From: Kribbella jiaozuonensis
Lineage (GTDB): Bacteria; Actinomycetota; Actinomycetes; Propionibacteriales; Kribbellaceae
Direction of reading: 5' to 3'
DNA: 64,000 nucleotides
Assembly: GCF_005233875.1 (NCBI RefSeq)
Contig: NZ_SZPZ01000006.1
Span: 1 to 64,000 of the forward strand
A program made the position numbers and the translations under genes. A model generated the notes under the pieces. The model saw only the letters and a list, made by a program, of their open reading frames with translations. It had not been told where the DNA came from and did no database searches. The stretch's first letter is position 1. Every line of letters begins with the position of its first letter. Below are positions 16,356 through 24,178 of the stretch, piece by piece.

Positions 16356-16393
16356 ATGGCCCTTGACCTGCGGAAACGCAGACCAGGGGCCAT
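16356..16393. terminator. Hairpin beside att copy 2
   Basis: ATGGCCCTTG (16356-16365) pairs with CAGGGGCCAT (16384-16393) with one G-T pair, with the same inner TGCG-GAAA-CGCA as the hairpin at 10768-10805. Compensatory differences in the outer stem between the two copies support a selected RNA structure. Confidence 0.65.
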
Positions 16394-16430
16394 CGTCATG
16401 TATGGGTGTCAGTGTCCGGCTGTGTCCGCC

Positions 16431-16472
16431 CTCGTCCTGGCCATCGATGCAGCCCGCGTACACCTCTAACTG
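16431..16472 (-). pseudogene. Remnant of a second integrase C-terminus
   Basis: On the minus strand QLEVYAGCIDGQDE can be read, the catalytic-tyrosine motif of the same integrase family as at 10872-11955 (LEVYAGCIEGQ). Upstream codons do not resemble an integrase, so only this tip survives. It occupies the same position relative to att copy 2 as the integrase does to copy 1. Confidence 0.6.
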
Positions 16473-16510
16473 TATGTTGGGAAGCCACTGCTGCGTCATA
16501 GCGTAATGAA

Positions 16511-17452
16511 ATGGCAGGAGCAGACACAGGCAAGATGCCGAATGACCAGGTTCTGCGCTGGGCGGCCGAGGCGGTTGGTGGGACGAGCGTCGTTTCGGCC
16601 GAGGGCCTGACCCGCGGCGAGCACCGCCCTTCGGGCACGTTCCGGCTGGGGATCGAAGGACCGGCGGCCCGGACCAGGGACGTGATCTTGAAGGTCCCTG
16701 TCCGGGGATGGATCGCCGCCGCGTGGGTGATCACGAACGCACGCGCGCTTCAGCTGGCCGAGACTCATCGCCTGGCCGCGCCGCGGCTGATCGCTTCGGA
16801 TCTCGACGGGAAGGCGAGCGGAACCGTCGCCACCCTGGAGACCTTCCTGCCCGGCAGTGCCGGTCTCTCGCCGACGGTTTCGGTCGCCCGCCTCCGCGAA
16901 GCGGGAGCGGCCCTTGCCAGGGTCCACGCCTTCAGGCTGGATCCGCAGGACCACCTGCCATACCGGCCCCGGCCGTGCGCCGTCGACGACCGCGCCGATG
17001 AACGCCGGCGGGGCCTGATGCCGACCACACCTTTGCTGCAGCAGGCCGACGAGCGGGTCAGGTCGCACGGGATGCCGGCAGTCGCGTCGGTGTTCGTGCA
17101 TGGTGACGCCTGGGGCGGCAACATGCTGTGGGAGGGTGACCGTTGCGTTGCGCTGATCGACTGGAATACAGCCGGGGCTGGTAATCCGGGCGTCGATCTC
17201 GGCAGCCTGCGGATGCAGATGACCCTTCAGTACGGCCAGGACGCGCCGTCCCATGTGTTGGAGGGCTGGGAGCGGCAGGCGGGCCGGGAGGCAGTCGGCG
17301 TGCCCTATTGGGATGCCGTGGCCGCGCTGAACACGCCGACGGTGATGGACGGTTGGGCGGGATTCGCCGACGACGGTAGCCTCCTGGGCGCCGCTGCCGT
17401 CACCGAAAGGCGCGACGCTTTCCTTCGCACCGCTCTCAGCCAGTGGTCATAA
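16511..17452 (+). CDS. Aminoglycoside phosphotransferase (APH) family kinase
   Basis: 313 aa. The APH catalytic loop FVHGDAWGGNML (H197, D199, N204) and the metal-binding LIDWNTAGAGNPGVDLG (about 215-231) are intact; the N-terminal kinase lobe has VILKVPVRGW, with a probable ATP-site lysine. APH-family enzymes phosphorylate aminoglycosides, macrolides, choline, homoserine and other alcohols; nothing here identifies the substrate. It is the first complete gene right of the integrated elements and has backbone-like GC. ATG 16532 (MPNDQV) is an alternative start. Confidence 0.8.
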   Translation: MAGADTGKMPNDQVLRWAAEAVGGTSVVSAEGLTRGEHRPSGTFRLGIEGPAARTRDVILKVPVRGWIAAAWVITNARALQLAETHRLAAPRLIASDLDGKASGTVATLETFLPGSAGLSPTVSVARLREAGAALARVHAFRLDPQDHLPYRPRPCAVDDRADERRRGLMPTTPLLQQADERVRSHGMPAVASVFVHGDAWGGNMLWEGDRCVALIDWNTAGAGNPGVDLGSLRMQMTLQYGQDAPSHVLEGWERQAGREAVGVPYWDAVAALNTPTVMDGWAGFADDGSLLGAAAVTERRDAFLRTALSQWS

Positions 17453-17565
17453 AGGTCGCTCGCTCACCTGTGGTGGTTGGGTTGGGTGGCTGGCTCACCG
17501 CCTGTGGTTGGGGTGGTGGGGATACTGGTGGTGCGGCTGGATTGGTCGTGTTGGAGGAGTTGGGT

Positions 17566-17841
17566 ATGAGCCTCATCGGTGACCTTATTGGGTATGTCTT
17601 GTCGGCGTTCATCCTCTTGTTGATTGTGCGGATGGTGTTGGACTGGACAGGGGTGTTGGCCAACGGCCCGCAGTGGGCTGGGCGGTTGCGGGCGGTTACG
17701 CATGCTTGGACCGAGCCGGTGATTGCGCCGGTGCGGCGGCGGTTGCGGCCGGTGCGGGCCGGGGGGTTTGCGCTTGATCTGGCGTTTACGGCGGTGTTCT
17801 TCGCGGCGCTGATCTTGCGGTCGATCGCGTTCAGCTTGTAG
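17566..17841 (+). CDS. YggT family membrane protein
   Basis: 91 aa from ATG 17566, preceded by GGAGG. Two membrane helices (about 3-25 and 68-90) flank the YggT signature DWTG...RLRAVTHAWTEPVIAPVRRRLRPV, close to the family's usual W-l--lt-P-l-P-RR-ip. YggT proteins affect cell-division or membrane organisation in actinobacteria, usually near sepF; here it stands alone. The longer frame upstream to 17443 overlaps the kinase gene and is not used. Confidence 0.85.
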   Translation: MSLIGDLIGYVLSAFILLLIVRMVLDWTGVLANGPQWAGRLRAVTHAWTEPVIAPVRRRLRPVRAGGFALDLAFTAVFFAALILRSIAFSL

Positions 17842-17945
17842 GAGCGGCTTTGTAGAAACTTTTGCTGGTTGTGTCGGAATCGGGTCTTGGTGTTCGTAGC
17901 GTGGGTGGAGGCGGGCGTGGGGTCCGCCCTAGCTAAGGAGCAGGC

Positions 17946-18287
17946 ATGCCTGAGTACCTCATGTACTTCAACCAGCAGTGGGTGGGTGACCACACCGAGG
18001 AGTGGTTCCGCGGGCGCGGGCCGCTGGCCAAGGCGGTTGTGGAGGACATGAAGACGGCCGGGGTGTACGTGTTCGCCGGGGGACTGGAAGAGGAGGACGG
18101 CCCGATCTACGCGGCCGACCCGACCAGTGGCGAGGTGCTGATCACCGACGGGCCGTACGTCGAGTCCAAGGAGTTCCTGGGCGGGTTCGCCGTGGTCGAC
18201 GTGCCCGACGACGAGACCGCCAAGATGTGGGCGGGCAAGGTCGCGGAGGCCTGCGGTTGGCCCCACGAAGTACGCCGCTTCAAGTAG
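17946..18287 (+). CDS. YciI/DGPF-domain protein
   Basis: 113 aa. The dimeric alpha+beta barrel fold is recognised by the start PEYLMYFNQQW, the VYVFAGGLEEEDGP strand and the DGPYVESKEFLGGFAVVDVPD segment typical of YCII-related (DGPF) proteins often encoded with ECF sigma factors. ATG 17946 follows AAGGAG. Function of these proteins is mostly unknown; some act on small aromatic or halogenated molecules. Its stop lies 6 bp from the convergent SRPBCC gene. Confidence 0.85.
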   Translation: MPEYLMYFNQQWVGDHTEEWFRGRGPLAKAVVEDMKTAGVYVFAGGLEEEDGPIYAADPTSGEVLITDGPYVESKEFLGGFAVVDVPDDETAKMWAGKVAEACGWPHEVRRFK

Positions 18288-18293
18288 CCGAGG

Positions 18294-18800
18294 TTAGCGA
18301 CCGTCGATCGGGACGGCTTCGTACGCCGGGATGAGTTCGCTCATGCGGGCGTCGGAGTCGCACCGGCCGCCGCCGGCGAGGTGGGAGGCCAGGTCCTCTA
18401 GGTGGATCTGGAGGCCGGCGGCGAACGCGGCGATCCAGTCCAGGCGGAGGCCGCGTTGCTCGAGCACGAGGATGGTGTCGTCCCCGTCGGCGGTCAGGAC
18501 AGCATCGACGACCTGCTCGTTCGAGGCCTGCGCGCCCTTGTTCGCCACCGTGAAGTGGCGCGGTGGCTCGCAGGCCTCGACCCGGCCGGTGACGTTCGCA
18601 CCGCTGGAGAAGAAGTGCGCCTGGTAGCTGCCGCCAAGCTCGAGGTCACCCTCGAAGTCGCCCAGCCACTGGGCCAGCCGGCTGGGATCGGTGAAGGCCG
18701 ACCACAGATCGTCGATGCCGGCGCGGAACCGGTTCTCGATGTGCACGATTCCCTGACCGTCCGCTGAACGCAGACTTCCCAAAACCTCAGTATTGGCCAC
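18294..18800 (-). CDS. SRPBCC (AHSA1-like) domain protein
   Basis: About 168 aa from GTG 18800; an extension to 18893 is open but adds a proline-rich stretch unlike the family. The fold is recognised from VHIENRFRAGIDDLWSAFTDPSRLAQWLGDFEGDLELGGSY and the later RVEACEPPRHF and ILVLEQRGL, the standard AHSA1/START-like order. Such proteins bind hydrophobic ligands or act as putative co-chaperones. Convergent with the YciI gene. The ligand is unknown. Confidence 0.8.
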   Translation of the reverse strand: MANTEVLGSLRSADGQGIVHIENRFRAGIDDLWSAFTDPSRLAQWLGDFEGDLELGGSYQAHFFSSGANVTGRVEACEPPRHFTVANKGAQASNEQVVDAVLTADGDDTILVLEQRGLRLDWIAAFAAGLQIHLEDLASHLAGGGRCDSDARMSELIPAYEAVPIDGR

Positions 18801-18970
18801 CGGTACAGACTGCCGACTTCGCGGCGGCGGCGGAAGTACCAGCGCGTGGTCGAGCGGTAACTGGCCTACATGTTGACCTGATGGCGTCGTCAACGGTTAA
18901 CCGAACCGTTGTCGAGCAGGTGAAGAGTGGCAGCTCCTGCCATCGCGCCTTCAGAAAGCACAGGTCAACG

Positions 18971-21900
18971 GTGAAATCTCGTCATCGCTTGGCGACAGGG
19001 ATGGTGGCCGCCGCGGCCGCCGCATCCCTGTGGTCCCTCCCGGCTCTCGGGTACGCCGCCGACGCGCCGGCCGGGGGTCTCGCCCTGGTCAACACGACCG
19101 AACTCGTCGGGCCCGGCATCGCGCTCAATCACGTGAAGAGCGTCGACCAGCGTGGTTGGGTCGACGCGCAGTACCTCAGCATCGATCTCGCTGACAAAGC
19201 CGTCAGCACCGACCTGCTCACCTCTGGCCCGGTCGCTTCGGGCGGCCCGCTGAGCGTTTCCGCCAACAAGGCCGGAGCGGTCGCGGGCGTCAACGGCGAG
19301 TTCTTCGACATCGGCAACAGCAACGCTGCGCTCGGTGGCGAGGTCCAGAACGGTCAGCTGATCAAGTCCGCCGACGCCGGCGGCCGCCAGCACGTCGGGG
19401 TGAGCAAGGACGGCATCGCGCAGTTGGTCGACCTGGCCGTGGACGCGACCGCGACGTTCGCCGGCACCGACCACAAGGTCCTGACCCTCAACGCTGCCAA
19501 CGGTGGCGGCGTACCGGCGAACGGTCTGGTCGCCTACACCCCGGCCTGGGGCGAATACAGCCGCGCCCGCGGATTCGCCGGCGTCACCGACCTCGCCGAA
19601 GTGCTTGTCCAGAACGGCAAGGTCGTGAGCGTCAGCCCGACGGCCGGCTCCGGCCCGATCCCGGCGGACGGCTTCTACCTCGTCGGCCGCGACGCATCGG
19701 CGACCGCGCTCCGGGCGCTGCAGCCGGGCGATGCGCTGACGCTGCACTACGCACTCGCCAACGACGTTGCCAAGACGATGAAGTTCGCCCTCGGCCAGGG
19801 CGGCACGATCGTGAATAAAGGCCAGGTCGTCCCCGGCCTCGACACCTCCATCGCCCCGCGTACGGCGCTCGGCTTCAAGAACGGCGGCCGGACCCTCGTG
19901 CTCGCCACCTGGGACGGCCCGGGCGGCACCGGCAAGGGCGGTATCGGCATCGACCGTGAGGCCCAGGAACTCGCGGCCCGCGGCGTGGAGACCGCCGTCA
20001 ACCTCGACGGCGGCGGCTCGACCACGATGGTCGCCCGCGCTCTCGGCGAGGACGGCGTCTCGGTCCGTAACAACCCGTCGGACGGCCAGGAGCGCAACGA
20101 CCCCAACGGCGTCGGCGTCTTCGTCAGCCGGGGTGACGGCAAGGTCGACCAGCTCCTGCTGAAGCCCGGCGCAGGTCAGGCCGCGGCCGACGGCGGCATC
20201 AAGGTCTTCCCGGGAATGCACCGCCGGCTCGCCGTGAAGGCGGTCGACAACCACCTGACCCCGGTCACGCCGGACCCGAAGAAGCTGGTGTGGAAGGCGA
20301 AGGGCGGCAGCATCAAGGACGGCTCGCTCACCGCCGGATCACACGGTCCGATCACGGTCAGTACGACGTACGGCAAGACCCACGCGGCACAGCAGGTCGA
20401 CGTACTCGGGCCGCTGAAGAGCCTGAAGCCGTCGACCGCCAAGTTGTCGATCGCGGACGCGACCGCGGCCGACGCCGTGAGCGTCGCCGTCACCGGCCGC
20501 GACGACCAGGGCTACACGGCGCCGGTCGACCCGCGGGACCTGAAGCTGGACTACGACCACAGCGTCGTCGACGTGCAGTCCGTCGACGGCAAGCTGAAGA
20601 TCACCCCGCTCACCAACGCCGGCACGATCCTCACGATCTCGGCCGCGGGCCAGTCGGTGAAGCTGCCCATCACGGTCGGCGTGCAGACCAAGGTCCTGTA
20701 CGAGTTCGACGACGACGTCCTCGCGCGATGGAACAACAACAGTACGGCGGCCACGACCCGCTCGGTCGACCCGGACGGATTGCGCATCGACTTCCCCGCG
20801 ATGCGGAACGTCGGCATCTCGGCCAACGGCGCCGCCAACCGGATCCAGGTCCCCGGCCAGCCGTTGCGGCTCCGGCTGCGGATCAAGTCGAGCATCGACG
20901 TACCGAGCGGCCTCGACTACGTCGGTCTCATCGACGGGAACGGCAAGTCCCTCGGCGTGTACGGCACCGGACTCAAGGCAGGCCCGGACTACCAGAACGT
21001 CACCTGGACGCTGCCGGCCAACACGGTGTACCCGATCTCGATCTCGTCGTTCCAGGGGATCAACACCGCGGTCGCCCAGCAGAAGGCCGGCACGTTCGTG
21101 CTCGACCGGTTCGAGGCCGACGTACCGACGTCGGTCGACCTCCCGGCCCAGCCCGACCTCGTCGCCGATCCGCTCGTCTCGACCGACGGCAGTCTGGCCG
21201 GCGGTCATGACACCTGGAAGTTCGCGACGCTGTCGGACGTCCAGTTCACCGCCGACAACCCGGCCCTGTCGCAGGTCGCGACGGCGGCCCTCGCCCGGAT
21301 CCGCAAGACCCACCCGGACCTCGTGGTCCTGAACGGCGACATCACCGACCGCGGTCTGCCGGAGGACCTGACGCTCGCGCGCAAGGTGCTCACCGATGCG
21401 GGCTGCGACCTGATCCCGGTCGGCCACGAGCCGCCGCCGAACAGCACGCCGAACCCCAAGGGCTCAACCGTCCCGTGCTACTACGTGCCGGGTAACCACG
21501 AGTCGTACGGGCTCAACAACGTCCAGCAGGACCTGACCAACTTCACCAAGGAGTTCGGCCAGCCGTACCGGACGTTCGACCACAAGGGCACCCGCTTCAT
21601 CCTGCTCGCCAGCTCGCTCGGCAGCCTTCGTGCGTCGGACTGGGACCAGCTCCCGATGCTGAAGACGGCGCTCGACAGCGCCGCGCACGACCGGTCGATC
21701 CACAACGTCATGGTCTTCGCGCACCACCCGGTCGACGACCCGGAGGAGACCAAGTCCAGCCAGCTCGGTGACCGCGACGAGGTCGCGCTGATCGAGAAGA
21801 TGCTGACCGACTTCCGCGGCAAGACCGACAAGGGCGCCGCGATGGTCGGCTCGCACGCGCAGGTCGCCAACGTGCACCGCGTCGAGGGCGTGCCGTACAC

Positions 21901-22399
21901 GGTGCTCCCGTCCTCCGGCAAGGACCCGTACGGTACGCCGGACCGCGGCGGCTTCACCGGATGGGTCGACTGGTCGATCGACGCACACAAGCCGGCCGAC
22001 CAGCAGTGGCTCGAGGCCGACGTAAGGGCGTTCGCGCAGTCGATCACGCTCACCGCGCCGACCTCGCTGAAGGCCGGAACGTCCACCCAGCTCAGCGGCA
22101 GCATCGTCCAGCCGGAGGGCGTCGGCGCCGGTACCCGCGTCGTACCGCTGCGCTACCCGATGTCGGTGCACTGGAGCGGCTCGTCGGGCCTCGCCATCGG
22201 GTCCGGTTCCGAGGCGATCAAGAAGGCGCGGTATGCCGGGAAGGTCGCCGTACTGGATCCGGCGACCCGCACTCTGACCGCTCTGCGTCCGGGCACCGTC
22301 ACGGTGTCGGTCACGAACGACTCGATGCGCCCGTACACCGACGACGCATCGCTGGCGCCGGTCACGACCTCGGCGACGATCACGGTCGGTCGCGGCTGA
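18971..22399 (+). CDS. Exported phosphodiester glycosidase (NAGPA) fused to metallophosphoesterase
   Basis: About 1142 aa from GTG 18971 (KSRHRLATGMVAAAAAASLW... is a good signal peptide; frame is open to ATG 18881). The N-terminal NAGPA domain shows AGVNGEFFDI and ETAVNLDGGGSTTMV (about 342-350). Ig/BIG2-like beta domains follow, then a calcineurin-like metallophosphoesterase (about 750-1040) with GDITDRG, GNHESYG and AHHPVDD. In that domain the first metal motif is LSDVQF rather than D-x-H and the last is GSHAQV rather than GHxH, so two histidine ligands are replaced. Cell-wall glycopolymer or phosphodiester-sugar turnover outside the cell is likely. A strong terminator follows. Confidence 0.85.
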   Translation: MKSRHRLATGMVAAAAAASLWSLPALGYAADAPAGGLALVNTTELVGPGIALNHVKSVDQRGWVDAQYLSIDLADKAVSTDLLTSGPVASGGPLSVSANKAGAVAGVNGEFFDIGNSNAALGGEVQNGQLIKSADAGGRQHVGVSKDGIAQLVDLAVDATATFAGTDHKVLTLNAANGGGVPANGLVAYTPAWGEYSRARGFAGVTDLAEVLVQNGKVVSVSPTAGSGPIPADGFYLVGRDASATALRALQPGDALTLHYALANDVAKTMKFALGQGGTIVNKGQVVPGLDTSIAPRTALGFKNGGRTLVLATWDGPGGTGKGGIGIDREAQELAARGVETAVNLDGGGSTTMVARALGEDGVSVRNNPSDGQERNDPNGVGVFVSRGDGKVDQLLLKPGAGQAAADGGIKVFPGMHRRLAVKAVDNHLTPVTPDPKKLVWKAKGGSIKDGSLTAGSHGPITVSTTYGKTHAAQQVDVLGPLKSLKPSTAKLSIADATAADAVSVAVTGRDDQGYTAPVDPRDLKLDYDHSVVDVQSVDGKLKITPLTNAGTILTISAAGQSVKLPITVGVQTKVLYEFDDDVLARWNNNSTAATTRSVDPDGLRIDFPAMRNVGISANGAANRIQVPGQPLRLRLRIKSSIDVPSGLDYVGLIDGNGKSLGVYGTGLKAGPDYQNVTWTLPANTVYPISISSFQGINTAVAQQKAGTFVLDRFEADVPTSVDLPAQPDLVADPLVSTDGSLAGGHDTWKFATLSDVQFTADNPALSQVATAALARIRKTHPDLVVLNGDITDRGLPEDLTLARKVLTDAGCDLIPVGHEPPPNSTPNPKGSTVPCYYVPGNHESYGLNNVQQDLTNFTKEFGQPYRTFDHKGTRFILLASSLGSLRASDWDQLPMLKTALDSAAHDRSIHNVMVFAHHPVDDPEETKSSQLGDRDEVALIEKMLTDFRGKTDKGAAMVGSHAQVANVHRVEGVPYTVLPSSGKDPYGTPDRGGFTGWVDWSIDAHKPADQQWLEADVRAFAQSITLTAPTSLKAGTSTQLSGSIVQPEGVGAGTRVVPLRYPMSVHWSGSSGLAIGSGSEAIKKARYAGKVAVLDPATRTLTALRPGTVTVSVTNDSMRPYTDDASLAPVTTSATITVGRG

Positions 22400-22414
22400 T
22401 CCACGCGGTTCGTC

Positions 22415-22448
22415 GAGGCCCGGCCGGGAACGCCCCCGGCCGGGCCTC
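22415..22448 (+). terminator. Strong 14-bp hairpin terminator
   Basis: GAGGCCCGGCCGGG (22415-22428) pairs perfectly with CCCGGCCGGGCCTC (22435-22448) with a 6-nt loop, 15 bp after the stop of the phosphodiester glycosidase gene. There is no T tract, which is usual in actinobacteria. Confidence 0.8.
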
Positions 22449-22532
22449 GGCCTGTGCGCCACGCCGGTGGGGAATAGGGTCTGCTTGGGCGGGAGTTGTC
22501 GGTTATGACGGAGTGTCCGAGCGAGGAGAGCA

Positions 22533-23621
22533 ATGAAACCCACTGAGTTCGTCAAGGTGAACGCACAGTTCTGGGGGGAGCACCTGAAGGAGGCGGCCGG
22601 GCACCTGCCGGTGAGCCACCGGGGTGAGCTGGCCGGGCCGATGCTGTTCCCGCGGATGATGGTGCTGACCGAGACGCCGGACTGGAACATCCTCGAACTG
22701 GTCGGACTGAGCCGTGAGTACCGCAGCCCCGAAGTACGGCGGCAGAAGCGGGCGAGCGTCGAGGAGTACTTCGGAGTCGGCGAAGGCACCGTGGTCGCGA
22801 ACCTCGAAGGGCAGAACTGGTTCAAGGACGCGACGATCGCGACCGAGCAGGGCCGGCAGTCGCTGGACAAGCGGTTCCCGACGGCGGCGAACATGCTCGG
22901 CACCGAGGTGGTCGGCCCCGCGGACGAGCTGCTGCGGTTCGCGCCGGGCAACTACTCGACCTTCGACCGGACGCTGCTCGTGCACGGCACCGGCGACTCG
23001 CTGCGCGCGCACTGGGTGTTCTTCGCGCTGGCGATCCACCGCTCGGAGCCGGTCGACAAGTACCTGGACTTCCTGCGCAACTACTCCAACTCGCAGCCGC
23101 ACCTCGACCCGATCGGCACGATCAGCCTGCCGGTCGACCCGGCCGAGCTGAAGGCGGACGCGTTCGACAGCACGTACCTCGCGCACGGTCTGCAGGACGC
23201 GACCGTCGACGAGTTCCTCGAGAAGCACGAGAGCATCCTGCTGTCGACGTTCGGCGCGACCCGGTTGCTCCGCCAGCCGTCGCTCGACGACGACCTGCAG
23301 CCCGACTTCATCCTCGAGCGCGCCGACGGCCGTCACATCGTCGGTCGCCTCGAGCTCCCGGTCGTCGATGTGGTCAACGGCAAGAAGCGTCGTCGCTCGT
23401 TCCGTACGCCGATCCTCGAGAGCGCCGCCGAGCTCGAGCAGTACGCGGAGTACTTCGGCACCGCGGACAACCGCTCGCAGGTGAAGTCGAAGTACGACGT
23501 CGAGGTGACCGACCCGCGGCAGCTGCTGATCGTCCCGAGCCAGGAGACGGTGGTGCCCGCGGTCGGGGTGGAGATCGTCGACTACGACACGATCCTGCGT
23601 CTGCACCTGGCCGGCCAGTGA
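22533..23621 (+). CDS. Shedu-like (DUF4263-type) nuclease-fold protein, putative
   Basis: 362 aa, ATG 22533 preceded by GAGGAG. The C-terminal 150 residues follow the Shedu/DUF4263 order: DEFLEKHESILLSTFG, then PDFILERADG (D258), HIVGRLELP (E274), a helix ESAAELEQYAEYF and the late strands RQLLIVPS and VEIVDYDTILRL. In active PD-(D/E)xK enzymes the E is followed by x-K; here it is E-L-P, so the lysine is missing or supplied elsewhere (KKRRR 288-293). The N-terminal half matches nothing I know. It is coupled by GTGA overlap to a YciI gene, an unusual partner for a defence nuclease. May be a degenerate or repurposed member. Confidence 0.5.
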   Translation: MKPTEFVKVNAQFWGEHLKEAAGHLPVSHRGELAGPMLFPRMMVLTETPDWNILELVGLSREYRSPEVRRQKRASVEEYFGVGEGTVVANLEGQNWFKDATIATEQGRQSLDKRFPTAANMLGTEVVGPADELLRFAPGNYSTFDRTLLVHGTGDSLRAHWVFFALAIHRSEPVDKYLDFLRNYSNSQPHLDPIGTISLPVDPAELKADAFDSTYLAHGLQDATVDEFLEKHESILLSTFGATRLLRQPSLDDDLQPDFILERADGRHIVGRLELPVVDVVNGKKRRRSFRTPILESAAELEQYAEYFGTADNRSQVKSKYDVEVTDPRQLLIVPSQETVVPAVGVEIVDYDTILRLHLAGQ

Positions 23622-24136
23622 CGCAGTACTTCGTCCACGGCCGCGATCGGGCCGGCACCGGCGACCTGAAGGGGCGGCTGACGGAGGAGCACTGGGCCTT
23701 CATGGACCGGTACGCCGAGGAGCTGATCGCCCGCGGCCCGACCCTCACCGAGGACCGGGAGGAGTCGACCGGCAGCCTGCACATCGTCGACCTCCCGGAC
23801 GACGAGGCCCTGAAGACCTTCGCGTACGACGAGCCGTACTACCTCGGCGGCGCGTTCGACACGGTCGAGCTGTACCGCTTCCACAACCACACCGGCCGCA
23901 CGATGTGGGAGTTCACGACCGCCGTCGAGGGCCTGGGCCGCTACCTCGTCCTCACCAAGGACGGCCCGCGACCGCTGACGTCGGACCACCTGATCGTGTA
24001 CGGCGACCTGCTCGACGGCGACGTACACGTAGGGCGAGCGGGTCTGGTCGAAGCGCCCGACGCGGCAGCTGCGGCCGAGTTGCTGCAGGCCGCGGACGCC
24101 GAGGTACATCCCTGGGAGTTCGGCGGCAGGCGGTAG
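23618..24136 (+). CDS. YciI family protein with C-terminal extension
   Basis: 172 aa, GTG 23618 overlapping the previous stop (GTGA). The N-terminal 95 residues are a YCII-like domain (YFVHGRDRAGTGDLKGRLTEEHWAFMDRYAEEL, LHIVDLPDDEALKTFAYDEPYYLGGAFDTVELYRF). The second half (MWEFTTAVEGLGRYLVL ... VHVGRAGLVEAPDAAAAAELL) looks like a second, shortened domain of the same type. Predicted dimeric alpha+beta barrel; function unknown. Coupling implies it works with, or is at least co-expressed with, the Shedu-like protein. Confidence 0.7.
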   Translation: MTQYFVHGRDRAGTGDLKGRLTEEHWAFMDRYAEELIARGPTLTEDREESTGSLHIVDLPDDEALKTFAYDEPYYLGGAFDTVELYRFHNHTGRTMWEFTTAVEGLGRYLVLTKDGPRPLTSDHLIVYGDLLDGDVHVGRAGLVEAPDAAAAAELLQAADAEVHPWEFGGRR

Positions 24137-24178
24137 TGAATTGGCCCCGGATTCATCTGGGGCGCTCAGCGTGACAGT

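Noticed and set aside
21464..22951. 495-aa leftward frame across the end of the phosphodiester glycosidase and the following terminator
   Set aside because: It reads straight through a perfect terminator hairpin and antisense to conserved phosphatase motifs.
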